This document shows, piece by piece, positions 10,561-21,800 of a stretch of DNA of 64,000 nucleotides; within the stretch, counting starts at the first letter, position 1; every line of letters starts with the position of its first letter. The notes beneath the pieces are model-generated. The model worked only from the letters and a program-made list of their open reading frames with translations. It made no database searches and was not told where the DNA came from. The stretch comes from Morella rubra (taxonomy: Eukaryota; Streptophyta; Magnoliopsida; Fagales; Myricaceae), in the NCBI GenBank assembly GCA_003952965.2, contig CM025849.1, forward strand, positions 13,928,334 through 13,992,333. Reading direction: 5' to 3'. A program made the translations under genes and the position numbers.

Positions 10561-11126
10561 AAATTACAAATTTTTCCTACTAAGGTGGAAAAGCAGAGTT
10601 GCAAAGTGTGCTTTGTACAAAGCTGATTCGGTGTAGCTTGTAAGTGGAACTATGGAAGCCGGGTCCGTGTGACGTTGGTGCACTGCATCTGGTAGGATGT
10701 GTGTCTGCATAAAGCTGTCATGTCTTGTTGTTTGTGTGTAATGACTCACGCAAATGTGTCCAGCATCCTCATTGTCCAGCCTCTTTAATTCTTGAAAGCA
10801 AGGATGAAAATTCTTGAAAGCAAGGATGATGTTAGAATTGAACTTAATGGGGGCCGATTAAAATACTCCCTCCTCTGGGGGGCGACGGGAAGAGTTCCTC
10901 CTCTTCCCGTCCTCCCACCTCATGGCCCGCCGTTGGCCGGTCAGGAGTTATTTCCTTTTGTCTTCTGGTTTCAAATAAAGGTGGTTTGTTCTTTTCTTGT
11001 TTAGGGTCCTTGCTCTGGTGAAGACAGAGCGGCAACCACCTCGACAGGGCGTTCTCCAGCGAGCAGGCACCACTTGGTCAGCATCAGTTGCTCCAGATCT
11101 ACGACGTCGTCCTTGTTCGGTAGCAC
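10560..11126. other. Non-coding GC-rich segment, copy 2
   Basis: Twin of 3900-4466, with no supported gene. It ends at the left terminus of the hAT-like element at 11127. Confidence 0.4.
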
Positions 11127-11778
11127 TAAGGAGGGGCAAAAATTCGAGTAAGAATCGAAATTTTCGGTTTCACTTCCGATTTCAAATATTCAGTCCCGAT
11201 TTCGGCGTATATCGGCACCGGAACAAGAATTTCGGTTTTCTAAAAAAATAAAATAAAAATAGTGCTCAAAATAAAGTATAATATATGTAATTTGATTGAA
11301 TGTTTATTTTATAATCTAGATTTTGGATGAATATTTTACATTTATTATTAATTTATGATGAATAACTAAAAAATACTGAAATTTAAATTCTGATTTTTTT
11401 TAAAAAAAAAAAAAAATAGGCTCAAATAAAGTATAACTTATGAAATTTGCTTGATTTTTATTATTAGAATCTACATTTTGGATGAATGTTTTACATTTAT
11501 TGTTAATTTATGATGAATAACAGAAAAATCTTTCAAAATTCGGTCCAAAAAACATTTTTGGCTCATTAAGGCCCCAAAAAAATATGTCCAAAAAAAGCTC
11601 ACATGCAGAACCAAAATTTCTGGTTCCGATTTCGATTCTGGAAATTCCAGTTCCGTTCTAGTTTCATTTCAGTAAAATATCGGAATAGAACGGGAACAAA
11701 AAAATTACATTCCAGTGAGTATCGGAACGGAACCAGAATTGGTCATTCCAGTTTTATCTGTTTCGGTATCCACCCTTA
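11127..11778. mobile_element. Non-autonomous hAT-like element
   Basis: About 650 bp. The termini TAAGGAGGGGCAAAAA and ATACCCACCCTTA-like form imperfect inverted repeats. Both ends are rich in CGGAA/TTCCG motifs, as hAT subterminal regions often are. The 8-bp flanks GGTAGCAC (11119-11126) and GGCATCAC (11779-11786) match at six of eight positions, consistent with a decayed target duplication. No transposase. Confidence 0.5.
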
Positions 11779-12245
11779 GGCATCACAACACCGTCTCCCC
11801 GCACCCCACGCGCCACTCTTGAGGGGCGTGGATTTGACGCTCTCGATGTCTTTTGGGCTGCCACCCTTTTTTCCTCCATTTTTGGCCGAGGTTCTCCTCT
11901 GTAGGCCCTTTGCTATAGGTGTTGGTGCGGCTCCTCCTCCTCTGGCGACGATATCTGCTGTCCACGGCATGGTTGTGTTGTGCCCCAGGTCTGTGGACCC
12001 GAGTTGGGTTTTTGGGTCTGTTGACTCAGTTTGGCGAGGCCCATATGGCCTATTGTGTTGTGACCCTACAGTCCATAAGTTTATGACCTTTAAGGCCTTT
12101 TGGATTATGGGCCTTCAGGCCCTTGAAAATGCTATATTGGGCCTCTGTTCCCCATTTAAACGTTATCTGCCAATGGATGGCTTTATATTCAACACTTGTA
12201 TTTCTCTTCGTTATGGCAATCATTGCTTAGAAAAAAAAAAAAGTG
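11779..12245. other. GC-rich segment ending in a retroposon-like A tail
   Basis: The open frame at 11819-12421 (200 codons) has no recognisable domain and runs into a MITE, so I do not call it a gene. The segment is rich in GGCCY motifs and ends ATCATTGCTTAG followed by an A run at about 12230-12242, like the tails near 10373 and 24834. It is probably the 3' end of a retroelement. Confidence 0.35.
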
Positions 12246-12326
12246 AGAAATCAAACTTAACCAAAGAACAAGGTTCCATGACTGGCACGGGAGAAATCCA
12301 GCTGCCAGATAAAATATATAGATTTA

Positions 12327-12493
12327 TACAGCGTTTGGATGGTAAAATTTTAATAAAATTTACTTTGATCAAAATTTTATTTTTACTTTTACTTTTTTTA
12401 TCACTCATTCACCAATTCTAATACACCTCTTTTTTAACACTAACATAAAATTTTAACAAAATTTTTACTAAAATTTTATAACCAAACGCTGTG
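12327..12493. mobile_element. Tourist-like MITE (member 5)
   Basis: TACAGCGTTTGG and CCAAACGCTGTG ends with TTA on both sides (12324-12326, 12494-12496). Outside the tandem duplication, so it is an independent insertion of the same family. Confidence 0.7.
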
Positions 12494-12673
12494 TTAGACA
12501 CAAATGCTAAACTAACCCACTGTAGACAGAAGACACTGTACAGAGCCCCCGACAAAGAAACATACCACATCCGACTAGCGACTCTCTCTCACCAAAGCTA
12601 ACCTCTTGTTTTTTTGCTAAGCACAAAGCTGACCCCTTTATTATACCATCATTAAACATTGGGCCCACTACAA

Positions 12674-12701
12674 AGGGCATAGGGCATAGGGCATAGGGCA
12701 T
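12674..12701. repeat. Four perfect 7-bp tandem units (AGGGCAT)
   Basis: AGGGCAT is repeated four times without mismatch. Confidence 0.9.
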
Positions 12702-13001
12702 AAGTTGAAATCTAAAATTTCCAATTTTTACAATTCACGAAAAGCATAGCGCACTGGGCCGATTACAACATCATTACTCTTATCTCAATTTTCACACTGT
12801 TTCCAAATTCATAAAAAATCTTGGGCTATTTATAATCGGAAAAGTGGACCAAGAGACGCCCACGAATGTAATCCGGACCAAACATAGCCAACGTAGCCCA
12901 ATTTAGACGGTCCAGAGTCCAAAGTCTAGACAATCCACTTCTGCGCCGAGTCTGACAACCTGCGGTTCAGCCTCTCTGACAGCCTTCTCCACCCTTCGGC
13001 A

Positions 13002-13802
13002 ATGGAAACCTTGGGCCCTTCAGTTTCTTCGTCGCTTGTGCACACAGCTCCAACCTCAAAGCACTCTCCCTTCGCAACCAAAGCGCAAAACCCCATCCCA
13101 TCCTTATTTCACAGAAAAGCTGCACCCGTTCGGCTGGAAATCGAAGATTGAAGACCGGTACTGCGGTGCTTCAGGATGTTTTGGCGGTGACAAGTCCAAC
13201 GGGAGTCGAGGTCACCTGGCAAATAGTTGTGCGTGCCGCTGGTAATAAAATCGTAATTGTTGTGCTCTAGGGTCAAAATAATATTGGGATTTCTAATAAT
13301 TCGCTAAAGTTACCCACATAATCTAGTGGATTCTATTCTGCATCTTATAGTGACAGAGACGTTTCTTTTGTTCCATATCGAGTTGGAAAGCTAGAAATCT
13401 ATGTTTGTGCAGCCGGAGTTACACCTTTCGCGGTGGCAGGGATTGAGTTCGGCAAAAGAATAGTAATCACATATTTGGACTACGTTAATGGAAAACGAAC
13501 TGTCAAAGCTTTTGCATTGGAAGCAAAAACTGAAAAAATCTTGATCTTTGTTCTGACTTTAAAAGGTTGTCATATTTCTGCTATGTGGCAGATATCACAG
13601 AGAAGATGTGGGTGTGTGGAGGATCAGGGTTGGTTCAGAGAGACGAGGACTATTTTCGATGCCCTGGATGTGGTATGCTTCTTTGTTGGGTGCTCTGTTT
13701 CTGGACATGGTCTTCTTTTCTGCCGTTTGTGTCTAAATTCATCTTTATCTTTCAGGTGGGTTTCTCCCATGGCAGTCGTGTAAACGATTATTCTTTGGTT
13801 TA
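13002..13802 (+). pseudogene. Plastid-type small zinc-finger (DnaJ-like CxxC) protein gene, frame broken
   Basis: Probable four-exon gene: 13002-13241, 13413-13462, 13592-13672 and from 13756, all with GT-AG junctions. Exon 1 encodes a Ser/Thr/Lys-rich N-terminus like a chloroplast transit peptide, then TGTAVLQDVLAVTSPTGVEV and TWQIVVRAAG. Exon 2 continues GVTPFAVAGIEFGKRI. Exon 3 gives CGGSGLVQRDEDYFRCPGCG, a CxxC pair recalling DnaJ-type zinc fingers, and exon 4 gives GFLPWQSCKRLFFG. The frame is lost at 13148 (a TT where TTT would keep it) and near 13608 in the finger. Both are one-base losses, so the gene may be intact in reality. The stop in exon 4 is uncertain. The family is conserved in plants, but I cannot name the member. 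Confidence 0.6.
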
Positions 13803-14592
13803 GTTTTGGTCCCTTTCTTTCATTCCTCTATGCAACATACATTTCTCCAATCCTATGACAGTCCTCTTGAAAAGGTCGACCAACCCCTTAATCTTAGTTG
13901 AATTTTTTCCTTTTTTAAAATAATATAGTAATATGATAAATATAATGTTAAATATAAATTGTTAGTAATGGTATTCAATTATATTTGTTGAAATTTCGAC
14001 AAATATAAAATGCTGCTTTAATGTACATATGGTTAAAATAGTTGCTCTATGTATCTTTTTTTTTAAAATCTAAATCAAAGTGCAGAGAGGTTGTAGTTAA
14101 AATAAGACTTTTTTTCAGAGTAGAACAAAACTCTAAAGACGTAACTTTTCATCCCAATCCCAAATGTCTTGATATGTGATATAGATATTTAAGAGAAAAA
14201 GTATAAATCATGATAATTCTGTATGGTTGCTTTGATTGTGGCTTCTCAAAATGATAAGGGAGTAATTAGTTAAGATCTTGATTTTTTTTTCTTTAATTAA
14301 GGCTCGCGTTAATGCTTTGATTATCTATTAGAAATATATATAATTGTGGAAAAATTCAAATATCGTGTGAGTAATTCTGACTAATTTGACTTTCAAACAT
14401 TGATAAGAATGTCAACATAGATAATGTGTCTTAATTTCCGTTAATTACAAATACGTTTAATATTATTGATTCTAAAATATTTTTCATATGCTACCCAAAT
14501 TGTTGTTTTTATTAGAATTTTTATGGGACGTTGTTGGGTGGGGGCTTAGGCAACTATCTAGGCTTCCTATCCCTTAAGCCACCCCCTAGCAT
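13803..14592. other. Intergenic AT-rich sequence
   Basis: No open frame, repeat boundary or RNA gene that I can support. It ends at the target site of the hAT element. Confidence 0.5.
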
Positions 14593-14600
14593 GCAGCAAC
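14593..14600. repeat. hAT target-site duplication, left (GCAGCAAC)
   Basis: Identical to 18811-18818. An 8-bp duplication is the hallmark of hAT insertion. Confidence 0.9.
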
Positions 14601-14702
14601 TAGGGGTGGGCAAAAAACCCGCGACCCAAATGTCCGACCTGGACCGACCCGATCGGGGCGGGTTTATCCGGGTTCGGGTTTGAAAACAGTTAAAAACGTA
14701 AT

Positions 14703-14736
14703 TCGGGTTCGGGTATAGTACTATACCCGAACCCGA
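14703..14736. promoter_or_regulatory. Perfect 34-bp palindrome in the hAT subterminal region
   Basis: The arm TCGGGTTCGGGTATAGT is followed directly by its reverse complement, with no loop. It places two CGGGTTCGGG motifs head to head 103 bp from the left terminus. A transposase-binding or silencing role is inference. Confidence 0.75.
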
Positions 14737-14929
14737 CCCGAATAAACAAAACTAAAAAATTTGATACCCTCAGCGAAACGCACCGTTTCGCTAAGGGTAT
14801 ATTCTGCCCTTAGATTTAGGTCATTCACGACCCCTCTGTGCGGCCTCTTCTTCGAAAATTCCCCCTCCAGCCGCGCCTCTTCACGCCCGACCTCACTCTC
14901 TCCCTCCGGCCACCGTGCTCCTCCTCCAG

Positions 14930-15120
14930 CCGCCGTCTCTCTGCTCTGTGCTCTCCTCTCTCTACTCTCTCTCTCGGTGCTCTCTCTCCTCTGACTCTCT
15001 CTCCGTCTCTGGGTCTCCGTCTCTGGTCTCTGGTCTCTCCGGGTCTCTCTCTCCGTCTCTGTCTCTGGCGTTCTCTCTCTACGTCTCTGGCCTCTCTCTC
15101 CGTCTCTGGCGTCTCTAACA
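14930..15120 (+). repeat. CT-rich leader microsatellite of the hAT gene
   Basis: Imperfect repeats of TCTCTCTCCGTCTCTGG. The frames that span it in three phases are low-complexity shadows. It probably lies in the 5' leader or promoter of the transposase gene. Confidence 0.6.
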
Positions 15121-15751
15121 GTTGCTTGATTGGTCCCAAGTCTTGAAGGTAACCAGCTATGAGATTCTTAATTTGTGATTAGAACATTATTCTAAATTTC
15201 ATTCGATTATCTGTTATTTAACTAATTACATTTTTTAGTGCAGGTTACAAGATTGTGTAGGATTGGTTAGTGGCTTAGTGCATTGATTCAGGTACAAATC
15301 CATTCACTTAATTTAGTTAATTATTTATTGTAGTTCATAGTTAATTTATAATTTTAGAGTATAATTAGAACATTAGGTTGTGAAACTGTGGAGGATGGGC
15401 TTGATTGGAGGATTTGGTTTTGTTTGAAATTGTGGAGGATGGGCTTGATTGAATCATTTGTGCACGTATAATCTGTGATTTGTGAATTTGTTTGCATAAT
15501 ATTGTGGACTATATATTTGTGAATTTTGTGGAGTATAATACTATAATATTTGTGAATTGTAGAGTATATTAAACTTAGTTTTTGAAACAAAATGGATGAG
15601 TTTGAGATTCAATTCTTTTAAAACAAAATTGATAAGTTTTAGATTCAATTCTTTTCCATTTTAAAAATTTATTAATTTCCTTTTTTTGTTACTTGTTACT
15701 TGTTAGTTCTTATTTCTTAATTTTTAATGAGTTTTATTCTCTCAATATCAG

Positions 15752-18099
15752 ATGGATGATCTCGACTTGGATATTGATGAGATTATCACTAGTATGCCTA
15801 CATCGGGAGCTGGATCTAATCCTGCTTCTCCCTCGACATTGCCTCCTAGCCCTCCCATTCAATTTGAGGGCCTTGCGGCAAATGTAGAGCCTACTATTAC
15901 TGATCCTTCTGGGGGTCAGTCTACTGAGGTTAGGCGTACTGGTGGACGACCACCACTGCCTAGGTCCCAAAGTAATAGATCCAAAGCGTGGGATCACTTC
16001 ACAAAGGATCCCACTTCTGATCCCAATGAACCTTTGTGTATATGTGATTATTGTGGTGTGTCTCTCAAGTGCCACTCAAAAACCCAAGGCACGTCCTCCT
16101 TGTTGAATCACTTAAAGAGATGTCCGAAATACAACCGGGTGAAAACTAAGTGTGAGAAGGGTCAGTCCTTCCTGAGTTTTGAGGCTTCGAAGTCATCAGA
16201 TGGCAGTGGCATTGAAAAGAATATGGGATTAGCCAAGTATAATGAGAAGAAGATCCGGGAAGCTCTTGCTAGGATGATTATTATTGATGAATTACCATTT
16301 CGTATAGTAGAGGGTGTTGGGTTTAGAGACTTTGTGAGGGTTATTGAGCCTAGGTTTCCTATGCCTTCTCGCTATACCGTGATGAGGGATTGTATACGGG
16401 TGTATCAAGAGGAGAGGGAGAAGTTGAGGGATTTGTTTCTCAGAGAGGATATTAGGGTTTGTTTCACCACCGACACATGGACTTCTATTCAAAATTTGAA
16501 TTATATGTGTGTCACTGCTCATTTCATTGATTGTGGTTGGACCTTGCATAAAAGAATTATCTCTTTCCGTAAAGTGCAAAATCATCAAGGAGAGACAATT
16601 GGGAGGGAATTAGAAGAATGTATGTTGGAGTGGGGAATAGATAGGTATCTTACCATTACAGTTGACAATGCCACATCTAATGATACTGCTGTTGCTTGGT
16701 TGAAGAAACGAACACTATCTAGTGAGGGAACCATTAGTGGACATGCATACATTCACGTGAGGTGTTGTGCTCATATCTTGAATCTTATTGTGAATGAGGG
16801 TTTGAAGGATGTAGATGATTCAATTGTTAGGGTTCGGAATATTGTAAGATATGTGAGGTCTTCTCCTGCAAGGCTTCAGAGATTTAGGGTTTGTGCAGAG
16901 AAGAAAAAAATTCCATGCAAAAGTTTGTTAAAACTTGATGTTCCAACTAGATGGAACTCGACATACCTTATGCTTGAATCTGCAGAGAAATTTCAGCGAG
17001 CTTTTGAGCTTATGCAAGAAGATGATGGGCCCCTGTATCGCTCAGTAATGGAGGATGGGTTGGGAAAGAAGGGTTTGGGACCTCCACTGATGATGATTGG
17101 GACACAATTCGAGCTTTCATCAAGTTTTTAAAACTGTTTTATGAAGTGACTTTGAGAATGTCTGGTACCAAGTATGCCACATCAAGTTTGTATTTTGAAG
17201 AGTTATCTAACATTCTTGGTCATTTGACAGAATATACTAATAGTGATGATCTTGTGTTGAGTACTATGGCTAGAAAGATGATGATTAAGTATCAGAAATA
17301 TTGGGGAGACATAGAGAAGATCAATAGATTGTTGTTTATAGCTGCAGTCCTTGACCCACGCTACAAATTAGATACCCTAGACTTTTGGTTCAAGGACGAA
17401 ATGGGGGATGAGAAAGGAGAAGTGTTTGTTGAAACCCTGAAGAAAGACATTGAACACTTGTTTAAGCAATATGCCAGAAGGCCCATATTGGTGGTGGTTC
17501 TTCTAGCTCATGTACGGATTACACAAGTGGGAGTGAAACTGAGAGCCAATCATTCTACCTCATTAGGGCTGAGTCAAAACAAATTTGCATTGAATAAGTA
17601 CCGTCGATTCCGTGGTTCTCAAAATCTGACGGAAAATCGAAGTGAATTAGAGCGGTATTATTTGGAGATGTGGAGACTCCGAGTGTTGAGTTCGATCTCT
17701 TGACTTGGTGGAAGGTCAATTCTACCAAATATCCTATTTTGGCCCGAGTAGCACGAGACGTATTGGCCATCCCCATCACTACAGTCGCGTCTGAGTCTGC
17801 ATTTAGTACTGGTGGTCGGGTGCTAGATTCATATCGAAGTTCATTAGCTCCATCAATGGTGAATGCTCTTATATGTGCCCAAAATTGGTTGAAGTCCAAA
17901 CCTATCTTTCATCAAGAGGAAGAGTTGGATGATATTGAAAGTTACAAACTTGATGCAGGTAACTTTCTCATTCATTGTAGTTGTTAAATTTTTTGTTTTT
18001 GTTTCAATAATTAAATGAGTTAAGTTAAATTCAATTGTATTTGTTGTTACTGTTTTAGAATTAGAAGATGATCCATTGGGGATTCTTCTTGGAGAATGA
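15752..18099 (+). pseudogene. hAT transposase, BED zinc finger type, with small frameshifts
   Basis: Transposase of the hAT element. The start ATG follows an acceptor AG (15750-15751). A BED finger sits at residues about 77-124 (C98, C101, H120, C124). The RNase H-like core follows, with CFTTDTWTS and TVDNATSND. The C-terminal dimerisation domain lies at 17670-17958 ([31 protein letters not shown]). An intron at 17959-18058 precedes the last exon (ELEDDPLGILLGE, stop at 18099). Frame is lost by single bases near 17085 and 17667, and changes twice between about 17490 and 17560. The three long open pieces otherwise join into one full-length protein. As written it is inactive; if the losses are sequencing errors, the element could be autonomous. 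Confidence 0.85.
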
Positions 18100-18810
18100 T
18101 TACGAACGTGGAGCTGGATCATGGTTGCAACAAAGAAGTGAAAGAACAATGTAACTTGTTTAGCTTTGATTATTTTTATGTTGTTATTGTTATATGCTCA
18201 TTTTATTTTCTAAGGAATTGTGTTGTGATTTGTAAAGTTTTCATTGTAATAGACTAATAGCTGAAGGCCAGAATCCGGATATTGTGTAGAATTCCTTGTT
18301 ATTGGGTGTTTGATAAATCAATGCTGTCATGAGAGGATTAGCTAGCTATCAAAAATTTATGATAGTGATGAAGAGAGAGGAGGATGAGAGGGAGAAAAGA
18401 TGAGGAAAAGTTGAAAAACCCCATGTTTCCTAGGCTTCATGTAAATGATACAGAGAAAGGAGGGCCAAGAGCACCTCTGAGGAACAAAATGGCAACACTT
18501 ATCTTCTTGTTCTATGGTCTTAAAATGGTAGACAGGAAAGAAAAATGAAAAGCAGGAGCAACCAAGAACATGAAAAAAATAAAAACCCAAGTGCAAGCAA
18601 AGATTGAAAAAAGCTGGCTAACCAAACCACAAGCCACCAAGAACTTCACTCCAATGTCGTCGGGCCGAGTTCTATATAACTTTAACAAATTTTTTTGTTC
18701 ACAAGGCCCAACCCGAGCCCATCCCGAACCTGAGCCGAAGCCGATCGGAATGTAATCTGTTCGGGTTCAGGTTAAAATTTTCAAACCCGAACCCGGAAAG
18801 CCCACCCCTA

Positions 18811-18818
18811 GCAGCAAC
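18811..18818. repeat. hAT target-site duplication, right (GCAGCAAC)
   Basis: Identical to 14593-14600. Confidence 0.9.
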
Positions 18819-18832
18819 ACGACTGCTAATAG

Positions 18833-21800
18833 TTACTTTATACTTGTATTCTGTATTGTTTGCTCAGAATTAAATTTTGTGATACATAACCTCTTTCCTC
18901 CTCGATTTTCAATATTTTCAATATCTTCAATATCTTCCATATCTTCAATATCTTCGCCATGGACATGGCCAGGGTCATGGCGCATCCGTGGATGATATTC
19001 AATTCTTTCTTCATTTTTTGTTACCAAATAGGCTCCAACCTTTTCATGGATCAATGATGACTTTATATAAAAAGTGAGGGTGGAAAACTGCAAATCACAG
19101 GCTTCACCTTCGTCCTTTCGATCCCAATATCGCTTAGAAGGTTGTAGCTCGAAGTACTCTAGCCATACATGATCTGAGCCCCTTCTACCAACTCCTATTG
19201 GTCGATGAACCGTTTTGAAACCTTTAACTGTGATGGAATTGCCAAGGATTTTGGGCCCTGTAGCGGCAGAAATGATAGCACATACTACAATGCCCTTGAT
19301 CTTAGCCGCATCCTTCCTTTCCATTTGTATTTTATATGAATTTCGGTTTCTAGCCTCTATGAGGTTTGTATCCTCCTCATAGAGGCTGAAGCAGCAGTCT
19401 GGAATCTTATTTCCTGGAAATACGATGCCCCATGAATGGTCGTAGCAACTCTGTTAAAAGAATATATCATCAAATTTTCGAAAATAGTACATCAATAAGT
19501 GAAGGCACACACTAATGCAAACATGAGAGCATGAGAGAGAGAGAGACTGAACAAGATCTGATTTGGTTTGGAACATGATTCTCTATATTCAAATGCATTT
19601 TGTGGCATCCGGACAAGTCAATCCAGTCTAGCTTTTTACAGTCGCTTGTACTGAATTGAAATCTTTTTACTACTTCCGGAAAACTTTCCAATGAATTGCA
19701 TCCTCAGCATATACCGCTATTATGTTTGGTGGAAGTTCTGAAATTTCTTGAAGCTTCTTGCAATATTGCAAATGAAGATTCCTCAATCCATCCAATCTTT
19801 TGATGCTTGCATGAAGCTTGGCTATATCACTTCTTGATAGACTTAAATCCAAAATCTGGAGGTGTAACTGAATTCCACCAACTGATCTGAACGAGATTTG
19901 CTACACTGAACAAACTTTAAATCCATCCACGGCAATGGGAATGTTGATTTTGCAGCTGATGAAATCTTATTTTCCCATGTAGGCACAGCAGATGTACTTG
20001 CGGAACATTCTCCATTATACTCCAATGCATTTCCAATCTTTTTAAGGTTCCGACAACAAGATCGAAATAATCGCTAGATTTGGCATCTGAAAAATGCTAC
20101 TTGGGAGATGGATAAGATTTTTGCACCTGGAAAGATAAATTTTGAGTCCTGTGAGAAACCCAAAGGATGAAGGCAATTCATATGTGCCATTGCATTCTAA
20201 CTCAATGAACTCTAAATTTTTCATTTCACACCCGATTTCAGGAAAGTACTCGAGGCTTAAGCAACCACTGAGTTTAAGTTCTGACAAGGATGGCAACTCG
20301 AGGCGTCTGGGAAAAGAGGAAAGACTAGAGCAGTCTAAAAGCGACAAAACTGAAGCTTCTCAAGGAATCCAACAGAATGATGAACCTCAACCAAATTTAT
20401 GCATCCATCAAGTATCAAACGCTCAGATTTTTGTTACTTGAAAGATCCGGAATTTCTTGCAGGAATTTACATCCCTGAAATCCATAGATGTCAAGTTCTG
20501 AAAAAAAAAAATAGAAAGAACTTAGCATGAATTAAAGCATATATAGTTCAAAGAGGGAAATATTGGAAGTAAAATTTTACCTTAAAAATATCTCGCCTTA
20601 AATTCTTTGATGAGACTGTGAGGCATATTAAGTTCAACAAGTTTCTCTCCACGAAAATTCGATGGTAGATCTTGCAGAGGATAGTTCGGCCAATTGAGCA
20701 CTCTTAATTCATTAGACAGAAAATTAGGTCCTTCAAAAAAGCATGCATTACGATTTATAAACAGTCTGAGCCTTGTCATCTTCTTAAAGACTTTTGAACT
20801 CAAGTGTATCAAGTCCGGTTTTGGCAACTCTATCACTATGCCTTCGACTTTGTTTGTTCCCTAATAAGACAATGAATAAGTATGCAGCAAAATCAAATTT
20901 TATGAAGTTTTTCATAATTAAATGCTTGCTAGCTAGAATTATAATTTTTGATTGATGGGTAATTATTGCACTCAGCAGAAAGGAAACAAACATTTACTAC
21001 GTCGTCTAGCTAGCTTTATAGGTTATTTTTCTTTCTAATATTTTCAAGCTGAGCAATTTGCATTGATTATTCGAAAATCCAAGGTAAGAAATCACATTCC
21101 ATGTATCAAAACTTACGTTTCCCCCCACTTCACATCTGAATCTCCTAATTTTCATAGGACAGAATTAAAAAGACATTTTACTTGTTATATATAGAACCAT
21201 ATTTTTTTTCCAAAATAGAATAAAGAAAAGATAGGCATGATGAGTTTAGTTCATATATGCTCACTTCACCATTTTTATATAAATAGTAAGTATTTTCTAA
21301 TAGCTAGGTTTCACTCCTAAAAAGAACAAAATTATAAAAATAAAATCAAGAATTGACTTACCGTATTATCTTCCAATACATGCCGAATGTCTTCATAAAA
21401 CCACAATCTATTGCGTTCACCAGGTTCGTTTGATTCTTGTCGAACAACTTCTCTACCCATATCTCGTAGCAAATCATGCATCCTCAATCTCTTGCTTCAA
21501 CACTTATGAGACACTTATCTATAAGCTTCTTGATGTAGAAGAACAATTGTCCAATATTGTAATGACATAATCTACATCAACTCCTAAAGAAACATGCAAT
21601 GTCCAAGAAAATTTTCTTTGCTCGATCATCCAATCTATTATAACTTATTTTAAGTGTCTCTTGGATATCGGGATTAGGAATTTCTTTGTAGCTTTCCAAT
21701 GCACTTTTCCATTGTTGCATGTCACTCCCATATAGATCTGAACCCAAGATTGTTAATACTAGTGGAAGACCCTTTGCATAACCCAATACATCTTTGTGAC

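Larger units (their letters stand above)
14601..18810 (+). mobile_element. Complete hAT transposon (4210 bp)
   Basis: Perfect 11-bp terminal inverted repeats TAGGGGTGGGC / GCCCACCCCTA, flanked by GCAGCAAC on both sides. CGGGTTCGGGT motifs cluster in inverted orientation within about 130 bp of each end, as expected of transposase-binding subterminal repeats. It carries one BED-finger transposase gene, preceded by a CT-rich leader and two apparent leader introns (donors near 15149 and 15292, acceptors near 15243 and 15751). It inserted 15 bp beyond the stop codon of the TNL at 18833-23371. The intact duplication and termini point to a fairly recent insertion. Confidence 0.92.

Noticed and set aside
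11819..12421. 200-codon frame as a gene
   Set aside because: Low-complexity start, no domain, and the end lies in a Tourist-like MITE.
14825..15146. Arg- or Ser-rich frames around 100 codons
   Set aside because: Translations of a CT-rich microsatellite in three phases.
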